DNA of 64,000 bases. Origin: Corynebacterium wankanglinii (GTDB lineage Bacteria > Actinomycetota > Actinomycetes > Mycobacteriales > Mycobacteriaceae). Every line of letters begins with the position of its first letter. Position 1 is the first letter of the stretch. Location of the stretch: positions 620,001-684,000 of the forward strand of contig CP061031.1 in the NCBI GenBank assembly GCA_014490595.1, in the 5' to 3' direction. Below the pieces are notes generated by a model, which was not told the origin of the DNA, did not search any database, and saw only the letters and a list, made by a program, of their open reading frames with translations. The position numbers were made by a program, and so were the translations under genes. Below, piece by piece: positions 1-11,424 of the stretch.

Positions 1-1
1 A

Positions 2-595
2 GAAGGTATTGACGGGGCGGGGAAGAACACGCTCGTCACCGCTGTCCAGCAGCGCTCTGGGGCGGACACGCTCGCCTTTCCCCGCTACGCGGATTCCGTG
101 CATGCGCAGCTGGCGCACGATGCGCTCCACGGCCGGATGGGTGATCTGACGGATTCGGCGTTCGGCATGGCCACCCTCTTCGCGCTGGACAGGCATGGGG
201 CCAAATCGCTTCTCGACGGCTTCGCGGCCGCACCGGATCGCGTAATTATCTTGGACCGCTACGTCGCCTCCAACGCGGCTTACACGAAGGCGCGAACCGG
301 GGACCCGGCGGCCGTGAAATGGGTGTACGAGCTCGAGTTTGAAAAGCTTTCGCTGCCGAAGCCGGACCTGCAGGTGCTGGTGGACACCAACCCGGATGTG
401 GCGCGCGAGCGCGCTGCGGCCCGCGAGGAGCAGGACGAGTCGCGTACCCGCGACCGCTACGAGCGCGACGCCGGGCTGCAGGCCGCAACATTCGAGGCGT
501 ACGCGGAATTGGCGGAGATGAACTGGGGGAGTCGGTGGCTTCGGACCTCGGATCCGGCGGTTATCATGCAGGCATTGGGCGAGCTGGCGCAGTAA
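2..595 (+). CDS. tmk: dTMP kinase (thymidylate kinase), 5' truncated by window edge
   Basis: Phosphorylates dTMP to dTDP in the cytoplasm for DNA synthesis. The open frame runs from base 2 and begins inside the P-loop, EGIDGAGKNTL, so only the first few residues are missing. A YVASNAAY segment follows (residues about 82-89 of what is visible), matching the DR(Y/F)..S substrate-binding region, and then the C-terminal PDLQVLVDTNPDVARERAA stretch. The position directly upstream of mtrA is the conserved actinobacterial arrangement. The 21-base gap to mtrA suggests co-transcription. Lysine of the P-loop is followed by Asn rather than Ser/Thr, which is seen in the actinobacterial enzymes. Confidence 0.93.
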   Translation, partial: EGIDGAGKNTLVTAVQQRSGADTLAFPRYADSVHAQLAHDALHGRMGDLTDSAFGMATLFALDRHGAKSLLDGFAAAPDRVIILDRYVASNAAYTKARTGDPAAVKWVYELEFEKLSLPKPDLQVLVDTNPDVARERAAAREEQDESRTRDRYERDAGLQAATFEAYAELAEMNWGSRWLRTSDPAVIMQALGELAQ

Positions 596-615
596 GCACG
601 TAGTGAGGAGGACGC

Positions 616-1299
616 ATGGCCCCGAAGATTCTCGTCGTGGACGATGATCCCGCGATCAACGAGATGTTGACCATCGTGTTGGAGGCAGAGGGTTTCCAAA
701 CCAGCTCGGTGACCGACGGGGCCGAGGCGGTGGCGTCCTTCCGTTCCTTCGACCCGGATCTGATTCTGTTGGACCTGATGTTGCCGGGCATGAATGGCAT
801 TGACATCTGCCGTGAGATCCGCAAAGAGTCCGCGGTGCCGATTGTCATGCTCACCGCGAAGACGGACACGGTGGACGTGGTGCTGGGCTTGGAGTCTGGC
901 GCGGACGACTACATCACCAAGCCGTTCAAGCCGAAGGAGCTTGTCGCACGCATCCGCGCCCGCCTGCGCCGCACTGATGATACGCCGGCGGACGTGCTGG
1001 AGGTTGGTGATCTCACCGTGGATGTGCCACAGCACACCGTCACCCGGGGCGAGGAAGAGATCCAGCTGACTCCGCTGGAGTTCGACCTGCTGGTGGAGAT
1101 GGCCCGCAAGCCCAACCAGGTGCACTCGCGCGAGGAGCTGCTGGAATCGGTGTGGGGCTACCGCAACGCTTCGGACACCCGTCTGGTCAACGTGCATGTG
1201 CAGCGACTGCGCTCCAAGATTGAGCACGACCCGGAAAACCCGGAGATCATCCTCACCGTGCGTGGCGTGGGGTACAAGACCGGGAAGTCGGAGGTGTAG
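616..1299 (+). CDS. mtrA: Two-component response regulator MtrA
   Basis: OmpR/PhoB-type DNA-binding response regulator of 227 residues. It controls cell-wall and osmotic-stress genes in Corynebacterium and Mycobacterium. The receiver domain (about 1-120) has the acidic pocket VVDDD, the phospho-acceptor Asp53 in LILLDLMLPG, and the conserved Thr and Lys (MLTAKTD, ITKPFKP). A winged-helix domain follows (about 130-225), ending RGVGYKTG. The ATG is preceded by a GAGGAGG ribosome-binding site. Its partner kinase mtrB and the lipoprotein lpqB follow immediately, forming the conserved mtrA-mtrB-lpqB unit. Confidence 0.97.
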   Translation: MAPKILVVDDDPAINEMLTIVLEAEGFQTSSVTDGAEAVASFRSFDPDLILLDLMLPGMNGIDICREIRKESAVPIVMLTAKTDTVDVVLGLESGADDYITKPFKPKELVARIRARLRRTDDTPADVLEVGDLTVDVPQHTVTRGEEEIQLTPLEFDLLVEMARKPNQVHSREELLESVWGYRNASDTRLVNVHVQRLRSKIEHDPENPEIILTVRGVGYKTGKSEV

Positions 1300-1302
1300 C
1301 AC

Positions 1303-2943
1303 CTGGACGCCATACGTCGTGGCCGTGACCGGATCCGGCACGCCTGGACCACCCGGCTGCAGGTGCGCTTCGTGGGCACGGTGCTGCTCGTGTCCACCGT
1401 TGTCATGTCGGTGCTCGGCTTCGCCTTGGCATCCGTGGTCACCGACCGGATCACCGCCGCGAAGATCGACGCCGCCACAGTGGAGATCGAGCGCGCCCGA
1501 GCAACGGTGGAATACCAGTTGGCCAACTCCGGGTCATCGGCATCGCTGCAGGCGCGGTTGAACTCTGCGCGCGCCGGGTTGACCCAGCGTGCGCAGGAAA
1601 GCGGCGACTCGGCCAGTTTCTACGAACCCGTGCTGGTGGTGGAAGCCCCCAACGGCTCGGTGACGTCGTCGCCGGAGGCCTACCAGATACCGAAACGCCT
1701 CGGGGACTTTGTCACGGACGGCAACGTTGCCTACCAGTTCGCGTCGGTGGAGCGGCCGGACGGCTCCGCGTACGACGCGCTCATCGTCGGCACGCCGACC
1801 AACGCCGACGTGCCTAATCTGCGCCTCTACATCGTGATGAACATGGAAAGTGAGGCCTCCACCGTTGCACTCATGCGCGGCATCCTGGCTTCCGCGGCGG
1901 TGATCGTGGTGGTGTTGCTGATGGGTATCTCGTGGCTAGCGTCCCAGCAGATCGTCGCGCCGGTGCGCTCTGCTTCGCGTACCGCGCAGCGCTTTGCGTC
2001 CGGGCACCTGCGCGAGCGAATGCCGGTGGACGGCGAAGATGAGATGGCCGTGCTCGCCATGTCCTTCAACGACATGGCGGATGCGCTGAGCAAGCAGATC
2101 AGCAACCTCGAGGAGTACGGATCGCTCCAGCGCCAATTCACTTCCGACGTTTCGCATGAGCTGCGCACGCCGCTGACCACGGTCCGTATGGCTGCGGACA
2201 TGATCGCCGCCAACGAGGATTCGCTGGAACCGGCGACAAAGCGGGCCTCCGAGCTGATGATCAGCGAGCTGGACCGCTTCGAATCCCTGCTCAACGACCT
2301 GTTGGAGATCTCCCGGCACGACGCCGGGGTGGCGGAACTCTCGCCTGCGAGCGTTGACGCCAGGCAGCCGGTCGAGTCCGCGTGGCAGCAGACCCGCCAT
2401 CTTGCCGACGAGCTGGACGTGGATGTCATTTTCGATATCCCGGACGAGCCGCAGATGCTCGAGGGCGACGCCCGCCGCATCGAGAGGGTTGTGCGCAACC
2501 TCATGGCCAACGCCATCGACCACTCGGAGGGCAATCCGGTCACTGTTCGGATGCGCTCAAACGAAGAGGCCGTGGCCATCACTGTCACCGACGGCGGCGT
2601 GGGATTGAAGCCGGGCGAGGACGAGCTGGTGTTCAACCGTTTCTGGCGCGCGGACAAGTCCCGCAAACGGCACTCCGGCGGCACCGGCTTGGGCCTCGCC
2701 ATCGCCAGGGAGGACGCGCAGCTTCACGGCGGTGTGCTGGATGCGGTGGGCGAGTTTGGCGTGGGCTCGCAGTTCCGGTTAGTCCTGCCGCGCGACCTGG
2801 AGGCGGGATATACAGAGTCGCCGCTGCCGCTGGAGCCGCCGCGCGGTGACGCCCCGCTTGCCGCCGGGGTTGAGGCTGAGGGTGGGCAACCGGAGGACGT
2901 CGATAAGCAAGAGCTCCAGGAGGGCACCGATGCGTGCGAGTAA
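1303..2943 (+). CDS. mtrB: Sensor histidine kinase MtrB
   Basis: Membrane sensor kinase that phosphorylates MtrA. It has an N-terminal transmembrane segment (after TRLQVRFVGTVLLVSTVVMS), an extracytoplasmic sensor of about 150 residues, a second membrane segment (ILASAAVIVVVLLMGISWL), a HAMP linker, the H-box FTSDVSHELRTPLTT with the phospho-His, and an HATPase domain with N, G1 and G2 boxes (NLMANAID, GGTGLGLAIA). The start is uncertain. I prefer CTG at 1303, seven bases after GGAGGT (1290-1295), since it keeps the conserved RLQVRF segment. GTG at 1363 would cut into it. The 3' end overlaps lpqB by 14 bases. Confidence 0.9.
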   Translation: MDAIRRGRDRIRHAWTTRLQVRFVGTVLLVSTVVMSVLGFALASVVTDRITAAKIDAATVEIERARATVEYQLANSGSSASLQARLNSARAGLTQRAQESGDSASFYEPVLVVEAPNGSVTSSPEAYQIPKRLGDFVTDGNVAYQFASVERPDGSAYDALIVGTPTNADVPNLRLYIVMNMESEASTVALMRGILASAAVIVVVLLMGISWLASQQIVAPVRSASRTAQRFASGHLRERMPVDGEDEMAVLAMSFNDMADALSKQISNLEEYGSLQRQFTSDVSHELRTPLTTVRMAADMIAANEDSLEPATKRASELMISELDRFESLLNDLLEISRHDAGVAELSPASVDARQPVESAWQQTRHLADELDVDVIFDIPDEPQMLEGDARRIERVVRNLMANAIDHSEGNPVTVRMRSNEEAVAITVTDGGVGLKPGEDELVFNRFWRADKSRKRHSGGTGLGLAIAREDAQLHGGVLDAVGEFGVGSQFRLVLPRDLEAGYTESPLPLEPPRGDAPLAAGVEAEGGQPEDVDKQELQEGTDACE

Positions 2944-4639
2944 GACACTCACCTGCTTGACCGTGGCTGCGGTGTGGGCGACGGCTGGCTGCGCGTCGCT
3001 GCCCACGAACTCCGCCCCGCACGTGATCCGTTCCTTCACGCCCGCGGAGACGGAGACGCAGGCGGCTGGCCCGAAGAAGGACCAGGAGCCGGATTTGCTG
3101 TTGCGCGACTTCTACTCGGCGTCCGCGCGGCCCGACTCGGACTACGAAGCGGCGAGGGCCTACCTCACCGAGGGCGCATCGGCTGCCTGGGACCCCAGCG
3201 GCCAGAAGCTGGTCGTGGACAGTATCGGAATGACCACCCTGCCAGGTTCCTCGGTGGGCCAGCGCAGCTACGCGGTACACGGAGCTGTGGTGGGAACGGT
3301 GCGCCAAGGCGGCGCGTACACACCGGAGCGCGGCACCTACGAGGCCACCATTGACATGGAGATGGTCGACGGGCAGTGGCGTATTTCCTCGCTGCCCGAG
3401 GGCGTGGTGTTGGAGCGCACGGAACTGCGCAACCAGTACCAGCCCTACAACCTGTACTTCTTCGACGAAGACGACCGGGAGCTGGTCACGGACCGCCGCT
3501 GGGTGCATTCACGCCGCGAAATGCTGGCGAGCGACCTGATCGGGCTACTCATGGAGGGCCCTTCCGAGCGCCTGCGCCCTGCGCTGACCAGCTCGCTGCC
3601 GTCCAGCGCGTCGTACACGGGCGAGCAGGAGGGCGCGTACACCTTCGCGGGGTTCGCGGGGGTGAGCGAAGACGAGCGCGCCCGCTTCGCCGCGCAGGTG
3701 GTGTGGACGCTCGCGTCCGCGGGTGTCACCGGCCCCTACGTGCTCAAGGCGGACGGGCAACCGCTTGTCGACGGCGCGTCCGACCTGGAAACCGACGATT
3801 TCATCGCGGCCAGCCCCCTTGTGGAAACCGTCGGGGAAACCACGCTGTATGCACTGTCCGGCGGCAAAGTGGTCCGTGTGGAGGAGCGCTCCACGCAGCC
3901 GGTGGAGGGCACGCTCGGCAGCGCGACGGATGTCTCGGCGGTGGACATCGCCGGCGACGGCCAATGGGCCGCGATCTTTGGCAAACCAGGAGACGCCACG
4001 GAGGACGTGTTCCGGCTGGGCAAGTTCGGAGGCGCCGAGCACGAGGTCATGCGGGCCGGCACGTTCACCCGCCCCACATTCGAGCCCGGAGCGGAAGCGG
4101 TCTGGGCGGTCGCGGACGGCAAGCGCATCCTGCGCACTGTGCAGTCCGCCGCCACCGGCAGCCTAACCACCGGGGAGGTGAAGGTGGAGTTGCCCGAAGG
4201 CGTGGACGGCAACATCTCCGTGCTGCGGCTTTCACGCACAGGCACGCGGGTGGTCATGGTGATCGGCGGCCGCCTGTACACCGGTATTGTGCGCCGCCAG
4301 GCGTCCGGAGAGCGCTCCATTGTAAACGTCTACGAGTACGCCCAAGAGCTGGCCGGCGGCATCATCTCCGCGGAATGGCGGCCGGACGGTTCGCTGCTGG
4401 TCGGCACAACGTCAACGACACCGGTGATGCGCGTGGAGCAGGACGGTTCCTCCATGACCGCGATGTCTTCCGGCAACATCTCCGCGCCGGTGGTGGCGGT
4501 GGCTGCTTCTCCCAGCACGCTGTACGTCACCGACGCTAACGCGCTGCTGCAGGTGCCGGCCTCCGGCGCTGACAACCCCATTTGGCGCGAGGTGCCGGGG
4601 CTGGAGAGCGTGCGCGCGCTGCCCATCACTTCGCGTTGA
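2930..4639 (+). CDS. lpqB: Lipoprotein LpqB
   Basis: 569-residue exported lipoprotein that works with MtrAB; in mycobacteria it binds MtrB and modulates its signalling. Starting at ATG 2930 gives a short positively charged N-terminus, a hydrophobic core and the lipobox TAGC|A (Cys at residue 21). Longer in-frame extensions lack a signal peptide. A GerMN-like domain (about 200-330) is followed by a beta-propeller-like C-terminal half rich in DGQWA and WRPDGS repeats. A GGAGGG ribosome-binding site lies inside the end of mtrB, so translation is likely coupled. Confidence 0.94.
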   Translation: MRASKTLTCLTVAAVWATAGCASLPTNSAPHVIRSFTPAETETQAAGPKKDQEPDLLLRDFYSASARPDSDYEAARAYLTEGASAAWDPSGQKLVVDSIGMTTLPGSSVGQRSYAVHGAVVGTVRQGGAYTPERGTYEATIDMEMVDGQWRISSLPEGVVLERTELRNQYQPYNLYFFDEDDRELVTDRRWVHSRREMLASDLIGLLMEGPSERLRPALTSSLPSSASYTGEQEGAYTFAGFAGVSEDERARFAAQVVWTLASAGVTGPYVLKADGQPLVDGASDLETDDFIAASPLVETVGETTLYALSGGKVVRVEERSTQPVEGTLGSATDVSAVDIAGDGQWAAIFGKPGDATEDVFRLGKFGGAEHEVMRAGTFTRPTFEPGAEAVWAVADGKRILRTVQSAATGSLTTGEVKVELPEGVDGNISVLRLSRTGTRVVMVIGGRLYTGIVRRQASGERSIVNVYEYAQELAGGIISAEWRPDGSLLVGTTSTTPVMRVEQDGSSMTAMSSGNISAPVVAVAASPSTLYVTDANALLQVPASGADNPIWREVPGLESVRALPITSR

Positions 4640-4677
4640 GTTTTCGGTAATCTCTCGGTGGGGAAAAGGGGGTGGAG

Positions 4678-5304
4678 ATGGGCAACGTCGTAGCGCAGGT
4701 GGGCGAGCTACTGCTGCCGCGCGCCTGCGCGGGGTGCCGCCGCCCGGGTGCGCTGCTGTGCGCCTCGTGCCGGGTGGGGCTAGCCGCTCCGCCGCAGCGC
4801 GTATTCCCAAACTCCGGCCCGCACGTGCCCGTGTTCGCACTCGGGCCGTACGCCGACCCGCACCGAAGCGTCGTACTGGCGATGAAGGAGCGCAACCACC
4901 TCGCGGTGCGCCGCTACGTCGGTGCGGTGCTGGCGTCCGCGCTGGAATACCTGGAGGCGCGCGGGGACATCCCATCTGGTGCGGTGCTCGTGCCGGCCCC
5001 GACCCGTGCCAGATCCGCGCGCGCCCGCGGGGGAGACCCGGTGGAGCAGGTCTGCCGGGCAAGCGGCCGCCCCGTCGCGCCGGTATTGGCGCTGGATCCG
5101 CGCGCCGCGGATCAGTCAGGGTTGGACGAGGCCGCTCGTCGCGCCAACCTGGCGGGGAGGGTGCGGTTGGCCGGTGCGCCGTCGGGGCGGGTTGTCGTGG
5201 TGGACGATGTGGTCACTACAGGAGCTACGTTGCAGGCCAGCACGGCGATCCTGGTTTCGCACGGGGTGGACGTTGCCGCGTGCGTGACGCTGTGCGCCGC
5301 CTAG
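4678..5304 (+). CDS. ComF-family phosphoribosyltransferase
   Basis: ComF-like protein of about 208 residues. The N-terminus carries a zinc-finger-like CxxC pair set (CAGC and CASC), typical of ComF proteins. The C-terminal type I phosphoribosyltransferase fold has the PRPP-binding loop VVVVDDVVTTGATL. The family is linked to DNA uptake in competent bacteria, but the role in corynebacteria is not established. ATG 4678 follows AAAAGGGGG at good spacing; GTG 4672 is an alternative start. It lies between lpqB and hpf, the conserved place for this gene. Confidence 0.85.
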   Translation: MGNVVAQVGELLLPRACAGCRRPGALLCASCRVGLAAPPQRVFPNSGPHVPVFALGPYADPHRSVVLAMKERNHLAVRRYVGAVLASALEYLEARGDIPSGAVLVPAPTRARSARARGGDPVEQVCRASGRPVAPVLALDPRAADQSGLDEAARRANLAGRVRLAGAPSGRVVVVDDVVTTGATLQASTAILVSHGVDVAACVTLCAA

Positions 5305-5399
5305 TCACAGCATCCTTTAACCGAAACCGCCGGAATTGGTCATAACCAGTTGTATAGTGGTGGTGGACACAGTTCCTACTACCGCAAGGGAGGACGCAG

Positions 5400-6128
5400 A
5401 TGACGTCTGCAGACCGCAACCCGAACACCGCGCCGGCCGCCCCGAACCAGGACGAGACGCTGAGCCCGGAAGCCCAGGTAACTATCACCGGGCGAAACGT
5501 TGAGGTCCCGGAGCACTTCCAGGAACGAGTGAACGGCAAACTTGCCAAGATCGAAAAGCTTGACCCGACGCTGAAGTCGTTCCATGTGGAGCTGAAGCAC
5601 GAGCCGAACCCACGCCGCGAGTCGGAAGCGGAGCGCATCCAAATCACCGCCACCGGCTCCGGCCACCTCGCCCGCGCAGAGGCGAAAGAGGAGAACTTCT
5701 ACGCTGCGCTTGAGGCCGCCGTGGACAAGCTGGAGCGCTCCCTGCGCAAGGTTAAGGCCCGCCGCAACATCGCCATGTCCGGCCACCGGGCGCCGAAGAG
5801 CACCGGCGTCTTGGCCGCTGAGATGGAGGCGGACGCGAAGGCTGAGCAGGAGCGCGCGACCAAAGAGGTCGGCAAATACGACGTCGACCCGTATGAGGGC
5901 CAGGTCGAAGACGTTGTTCCGGGCCAGATCGTGCGCTCGAAGGTCCACTCCAACACGCCACGCAGCGTGGACGACGCGCTGAGCGAGATGGAGCTGGTGG
6001 GGCACGACTTCTACCTTTTCATTAACGAGGAGACCAACCGTCCGGCCGTGGTGTACCGCCGCCATGCCTTCGACTACGGCTTGATCGAGCTCGCCGCCGA
6101 AGGGGAGGCCGCGGGAGCTGCCGGTTAG
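5400..6128 (+). CDS. hpf: Long-form ribosome hibernation promoting factor
   Basis: 242-residue long HPF that joins 70S ribosomes into inactive 100S dimers in stationary phase. The N-terminal S30AE domain (about 20-120, starting VTITGRNVEVPEHF) binds the decoding centre. The C-terminal domain (about 175-235, SKVHSNTPRSVDDALSEM then VVYRRHAFDYGLIEL) dimerises. GGGAGG sits nine bases before the ATG. A TATAGT hexamer at 5353-5358 could be the -10 box, but no good -35 is visible. An intrinsic terminator follows at once, so it is monocistronic. Confidence 0.95.
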   Translation: MTSADRNPNTAPAAPNQDETLSPEAQVTITGRNVEVPEHFQERVNGKLAKIEKLDPTLKSFHVELKHEPNPRRESEAERIQITATGSGHLARAEAKEENFYAALEAAVDKLERSLRKVKARRNIAMSGHRAPKSTGVLAAEMEADAKAEQERATKEVGKYDVDPYEGQVEDVVPGQIVRSKVHSNTPRSVDDALSEMELVGHDFYLFINEETNRPAVVYRRHAFDYGLIELAAEGEAAGAAG

Positions 6129-6146
6129 ACGGCCATCCCCCCGAAG

Positions 6147-6187
6147 CCCGCATCTTTCCGAATTTCAGGACGATGCGGGTTTTTGTT
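6147..6187 (+). terminator. Rho-independent terminator after hpf
   Basis: Arms CCCGCAT (6147-6153) and ATGCGGG (6173-6179) pair, followed by TTTTTG. It lies 19 bases past the hpf stop and separates hpf from secA. Confidence 0.8.
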
Positions 6188-6223
6188 TCCAGGCATTGGC
6201 GTAACTGTGAGGTGCCTATGAGG

Positions 6224-6254
6224 TTGTCTATACGGCGGGAGGCGTGCGTACAAT
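6224..6254 (+). promoter_or_regulatory. Candidate secA promoter
   Basis: TTGTCT (6224-6229) and TACAAT (6249-6254) are spaced by 19 bases, slightly long for a housekeeping promoter. It sits between the hpf terminator and the secA start and would give a leader of about 50 bases. Confidence 0.45.
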
Positions 6255-6308
6255 GGCCGGTTGTATCACCATGGCCCTGTCAGACCAGTAGTAAAGGACT
6301 CTGCACAC

Positions 6309-8873
<2,565 letters not shown>

Positions 8874-8900
8874 TTGCGATAGCTTGGCGACGAGCTGACG

Positions 8901-9335
8901 CTAGAGCACCTTAAAGGAGACGAGTTTGCCGCCTTCGATTTTGGCGGCGTAGGCCTTCTTGGTGCCGTCGGCGGCTTGGACGGTGCCGAAAAATTCTCCA
9001 CCCTCGCGGGTGTGGCAGGTGAGTACCCTCACCTTGCCCTGCGCGGGGGTGGTGGGCGTTTTCGCCGTGGTGAGTGCGGCGGCGCGCTGCCTTGCGCGGA
9101 TGTGTGCGCGTACCGCTGGGGCGAAGCGCCAGGCCATCATGGAGGTCGCCCGGTCTTGGCTCAGGGCGGCGGTGAGGGCTTCGGTGACAACGGGGTCCGC
9201 ATCACGCTCCGGCCCGGTCGAGCCGGGCACGGGCCGTGGGGGCGTTCCCGTTGGGGTAGCCGACCTAGCCGAGGTGGGGCTGGTGCGAGGCACGAGCACC
9301 TGAACGTGCCGGTGGCCCGGGGCGGTGTAGTACAT
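8901..9335 (-). CDS. Rv3235-family protein
   Basis: 144-residue protein convergent with secA. The N-terminal half is Pro/Thr/Arg-rich and probably disordered. The C-terminal 60 residues (KVRVLTCHTREGGEFFGTVQ ... YAAKIEGG) match the small domain of the Rv3235-like family found beside secA in mycobacteria and corynebacteria. That domain resembles the C-terminal SecA-motif-like region, but its function is unknown. The start ATG follows GGGAG. Family assignment rests on the C-terminal pattern and on gene position. Confidence 0.75.
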   Translation of the reverse strand: MYYTAPGHRHVQVLVPRTSPTSARSATPTGTPPRPVPGSTGPERDADPVVTEALTAALSQDRATSMMAWRFAPAVRAHIRARQRAAALTTAKTPTTPAQGKVRVLTCHTREGGEFFGTVQAADGTKKAYAAKIEGGKLVSFKVL

Positions 9336-9508
9336 GCGTGGTGGTTCTCCCTCACTCTTGGGCGCCTCGCGTTGGGCAGGCGGCGCGCGGTGGAGGGGGA
9401 CGGGCTGGCTGCGGGGTAGGTATCATTGTCCACGTTCGCAGCCGCCCGTGTAAAGGGTGTGCTCACTAAAGTACGCATCCGCGAGGCAACAAACGAAAGA
9501 GGGTTTCC

Positions 9509-9922
9509 GTGCAGGGCTTGATCATCGACTACGCAGGCGTGTTGGACACCGGTGCAGAGGACGAAAAGCGCTGGAAGACCCTGATCCGGGCGGTGAAGGA
9601 CAAAGACATCGCCGTGGGGATCCTGTCCAATGAGGAGGGCGACGGCGAGGCGGCTGAGAAGATCCGCGAGTGGGAATTCGGCGGCGTGGTTGACGCGGTC
9701 GTGCTCTCCGGCGAGATCGGGGCGGAGAAGCCGGAGCGCGCGGCGTTCCAGGCTGCCGCAGACGCGGTCGGGGTGGAGCTCAACGAGTGCGTCATGATCG
9801 ACGACGACATTATGAATGTCCGCGCCGCAGTGGAGTACGACATGATCGGCATCCTGCACACCGCCATCGACCGCACCGCGGTGGAGATCCAGTCCCTGTT
9901 TGATATCGAGGGCGAGTTTTAA
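9509..9922 (+). CDS. HAD-superfamily hydrolase-like protein
   Basis: 137 residues. The nucleophile motif is IIDYAGVLDTG, a variant of the HAD motif I DxDGTL with Asp then Tyr-Ala-Gly. Motif II is GILSNEE, motif III is the Lys in GAEKPERAAF, and motif IV is MIDDDIMNVRAA. The cap is minimal and the protein is shorter than most phosphatases. Substrate is unknown. GTG start after AAAGAGGG. The stop overlaps the next ATG (TAATG), so it is translationally coupled to the DUF6912-like gene. Confidence 0.8.
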   Translation: MQGLIIDYAGVLDTGAEDEKRWKTLIRAVKDKDIAVGILSNEEGDGEAAEKIREWEFGGVVDAVVLSGEIGAEKPERAAFQAAADAVGVELNECVMIDDDIMNVRAAVEYDMIGILHTAIDRTAVEIQSLFDIEGEF

Positions 9923-10425
9923 TGCGCGTTTACCTCCCTGCCACGTTCGGCATGCTGGCCTCGCTCGAAGAGCATCGTCTGATCCATGCCCGCAACGGCT
10001 GGGCGTTCGCCGCCACCGAGGCGCTGCACGAGTTCTTCACCTCCGGCGATGAGGAGGAGATTGAGGCGGTGGCGTTCGACGATGCGGCGCTCGCGTCGAT
10101 CCGCTTGCTGGCAATCGGCGACGAGGAGCGCCACCCGCACCGCCGCGTGGTTATCTCCGCTGACGTGCCCGACGCCGAAGCCACCGCCGACCCGGAGATG
10201 GGCGAATCGGTGGTGAAGCTCGCAGGCCCGGTCAAGCTCGAAGACGTCGCGGCAATCCACGTGGATATCGCGGAGGCAGAAGAGGCTACGGCGAGGGCCA
10301 TTGAGGTCGTGGACGCCGCTGACCTCGGAGACGAGGACGCCGAGTTGACGGTGGGTGACGCCCAGGACAACTACATGGCGTTCTACGATCCGAGCGAGCT
10401 ACCTGTCCTCGTCGAGCTGCTTTAA
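9922..10425 (+). CDS. DUF6912-like conserved actinobacterial protein
   Basis: 167-residue acidic protein beginning MRVYLPATFGMLASL. It is rich in Glu/Asp/Ala with a conserved C-terminal DNYMAFYDPSELPVLV. No membrane segment or catalytic motif is visible. It is an actinobacterial family usually encoded near rsgA/aroA. Coupled to the upstream HAD protein by a one-base overlap. Its end overlaps the convergent rsgA stop by 27 bases. Function unknown. Confidence 0.7.
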   Translation: MRVYLPATFGMLASLEEHRLIHARNGWAFAATEALHEFFTSGDEEEIEAVAFDDAALASIRLLAIGDEERHPHRRVVISADVPDAEATADPEMGESVVKLAGPVKLEDVAAIHVDIAEAEEATARAIEVVDAADLGDEDAELTVGDAQDNYMAFYDPSELPVLVELL

Positions 10426-11424
10426 CTCCCACTCGTTATTGGAGTGCAGGGCCTTCAGCAGGCCTCGCACCGCTGCCGCGCGGCGGCCGACGGGGGAGTC
10501 GGGGTCAAGCTCGTCCCATGCGCACTCGGGGTCCGCTGGCGGGCCGAGGTGGGTGCAGCCTCGCGGGCAGCGCTCCGCGGCCTCCGCGAGATCTGGAAAC
10601 ACGCCGACAATCTGCTCTGGGGCGACGTGGGCCAGTCCAAAAGAGCGGATGCCTGGGGTGTCGATGATCCAGCCCCCGCCGGGAACCTCCAGCGCAACAG
10701 ACTGAGTGGAGGTGTGACGGCCCTTGCCCACGCCTGAGACCTCGCCCGTCTCCCGGTCCGCGTCCGGCACGATCCGGTTGACCAAGGTGGATTTCCCTAC
10801 GCCGGAGTGACCGATCAGGGCGGACACACGCCCGGCGATGAGTGCGCGGAGTTGTTCCACACCGTCTTCTACGCCGGTGCGCAGAACCTCCACCCCCATC
10901 GCGGCCAGTTCGCGTTCGAAGTCCGACGGGTCCGCCAGGTCGGTCTTCGTCACACACACGACGGGGGTGACACCACCTACGAAGGAGGCGATGAGCGCGC
11001 GCTCGACGAACCCGGTGCGCGGCGGCGGGTCGGCGGCTGCCACGACGATGAGCATGAGCTGCGCGTTGGCCACGATGATGCGCTCGTACGGGTCTGTGTC
11101 GTCGGCTGTGCGGCGCAAGACCGAGGTGCGGTCTTCGCGTTTGACTATGCGCGCAAGGGTGTCCTTGTCCCCGGAGGTGTCGCCGACCACCCCCACGCGG
11201 TCGCCTACCTCGATGGAGGTGCGCTTCAGTTCGCGGGCACGGGTGCACTGCACGCGGGTGCCGCTCCCGTCCAACACCACGCCCCAGCGCCCGCGGTCTT
11301 TGGCCACTACGAGGCCAAACTCCGCGTCGTCGTGAGTGGGGCGGTTCTTCGAGCGCGGGCGGGACCCTTTCCCGGGGCGCACGCGCACATCGGATTCGTC
11401 GTAGTCGGCGAAGCTGCGGCCCAT
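10399..11424 (-). CDS. rsgA: Ribosome small-subunit-dependent GTPase RsgA
   Basis: 341-residue circularly permuted GTPase that matures the 30S subunit. An N-terminal OB-fold (VVAKDRGRWGVVLDGSG) is followed by G4 VTKTDLAD, then G1 GHSGVGKSTLVN, then G3 DTPGIRSFG, in the permuted order diagnostic of the family. The C-terminal zinc motif is CPRGCTHLGPPADPEC. ATG 11424 overlaps the aroA stop (TAATG), so aroA and rsgA form an operon. A start at 11448 is possible but would lie inside aroA and adds a Gly-rich tail. Confidence 0.95.
   Translation of the reverse strand: MGRSFADYDESDVRVRPGKGSRPRSKNRPTHDDAEFGLVVAKDRGRWGVVLDGSGTRVQCTRARELKRTSIEVGDRVGVVGDTSGDKDTLARIVKREDRTSVLRRTADDTDPYERIIVANAQLMLIVVAAADPPPRTGFVERALIASFVGGVTPVVCVTKTDLADPSDFERELAAMGVEVLRTGVEDGVEQLRALIAGRVSALIGHSGVGKSTLVNRIVPDADRETGEVSGVGKGRHTSTQSVALEVPGGGWIIDTPGIRSFGLAHVAPEQIVGVFPDLAEAAERCPRGCTHLGPPADPECAWDELDPDSPVGRRAAAVRGLLKALHSNNEWELKQLDEDR

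Noticed and set aside
457..1341. Long minus-strand frame over mtrA
   Set aside because: Shadow of mtrA; no ribosome-binding site, and His/Arg-rich composition typical of antisense frames.
5336..5358. SigH-type promoter before hpf
   Set aside because: GGAAT and GTT are present but 12 bases apart, too close for a SigH promoter.
8976..9419. Plus-strand frame of 147 residues opposite the Rv3235-like gene
   Set aside because: Antisense shadow; the minus gene has a good start, ribosome-binding site and family position.
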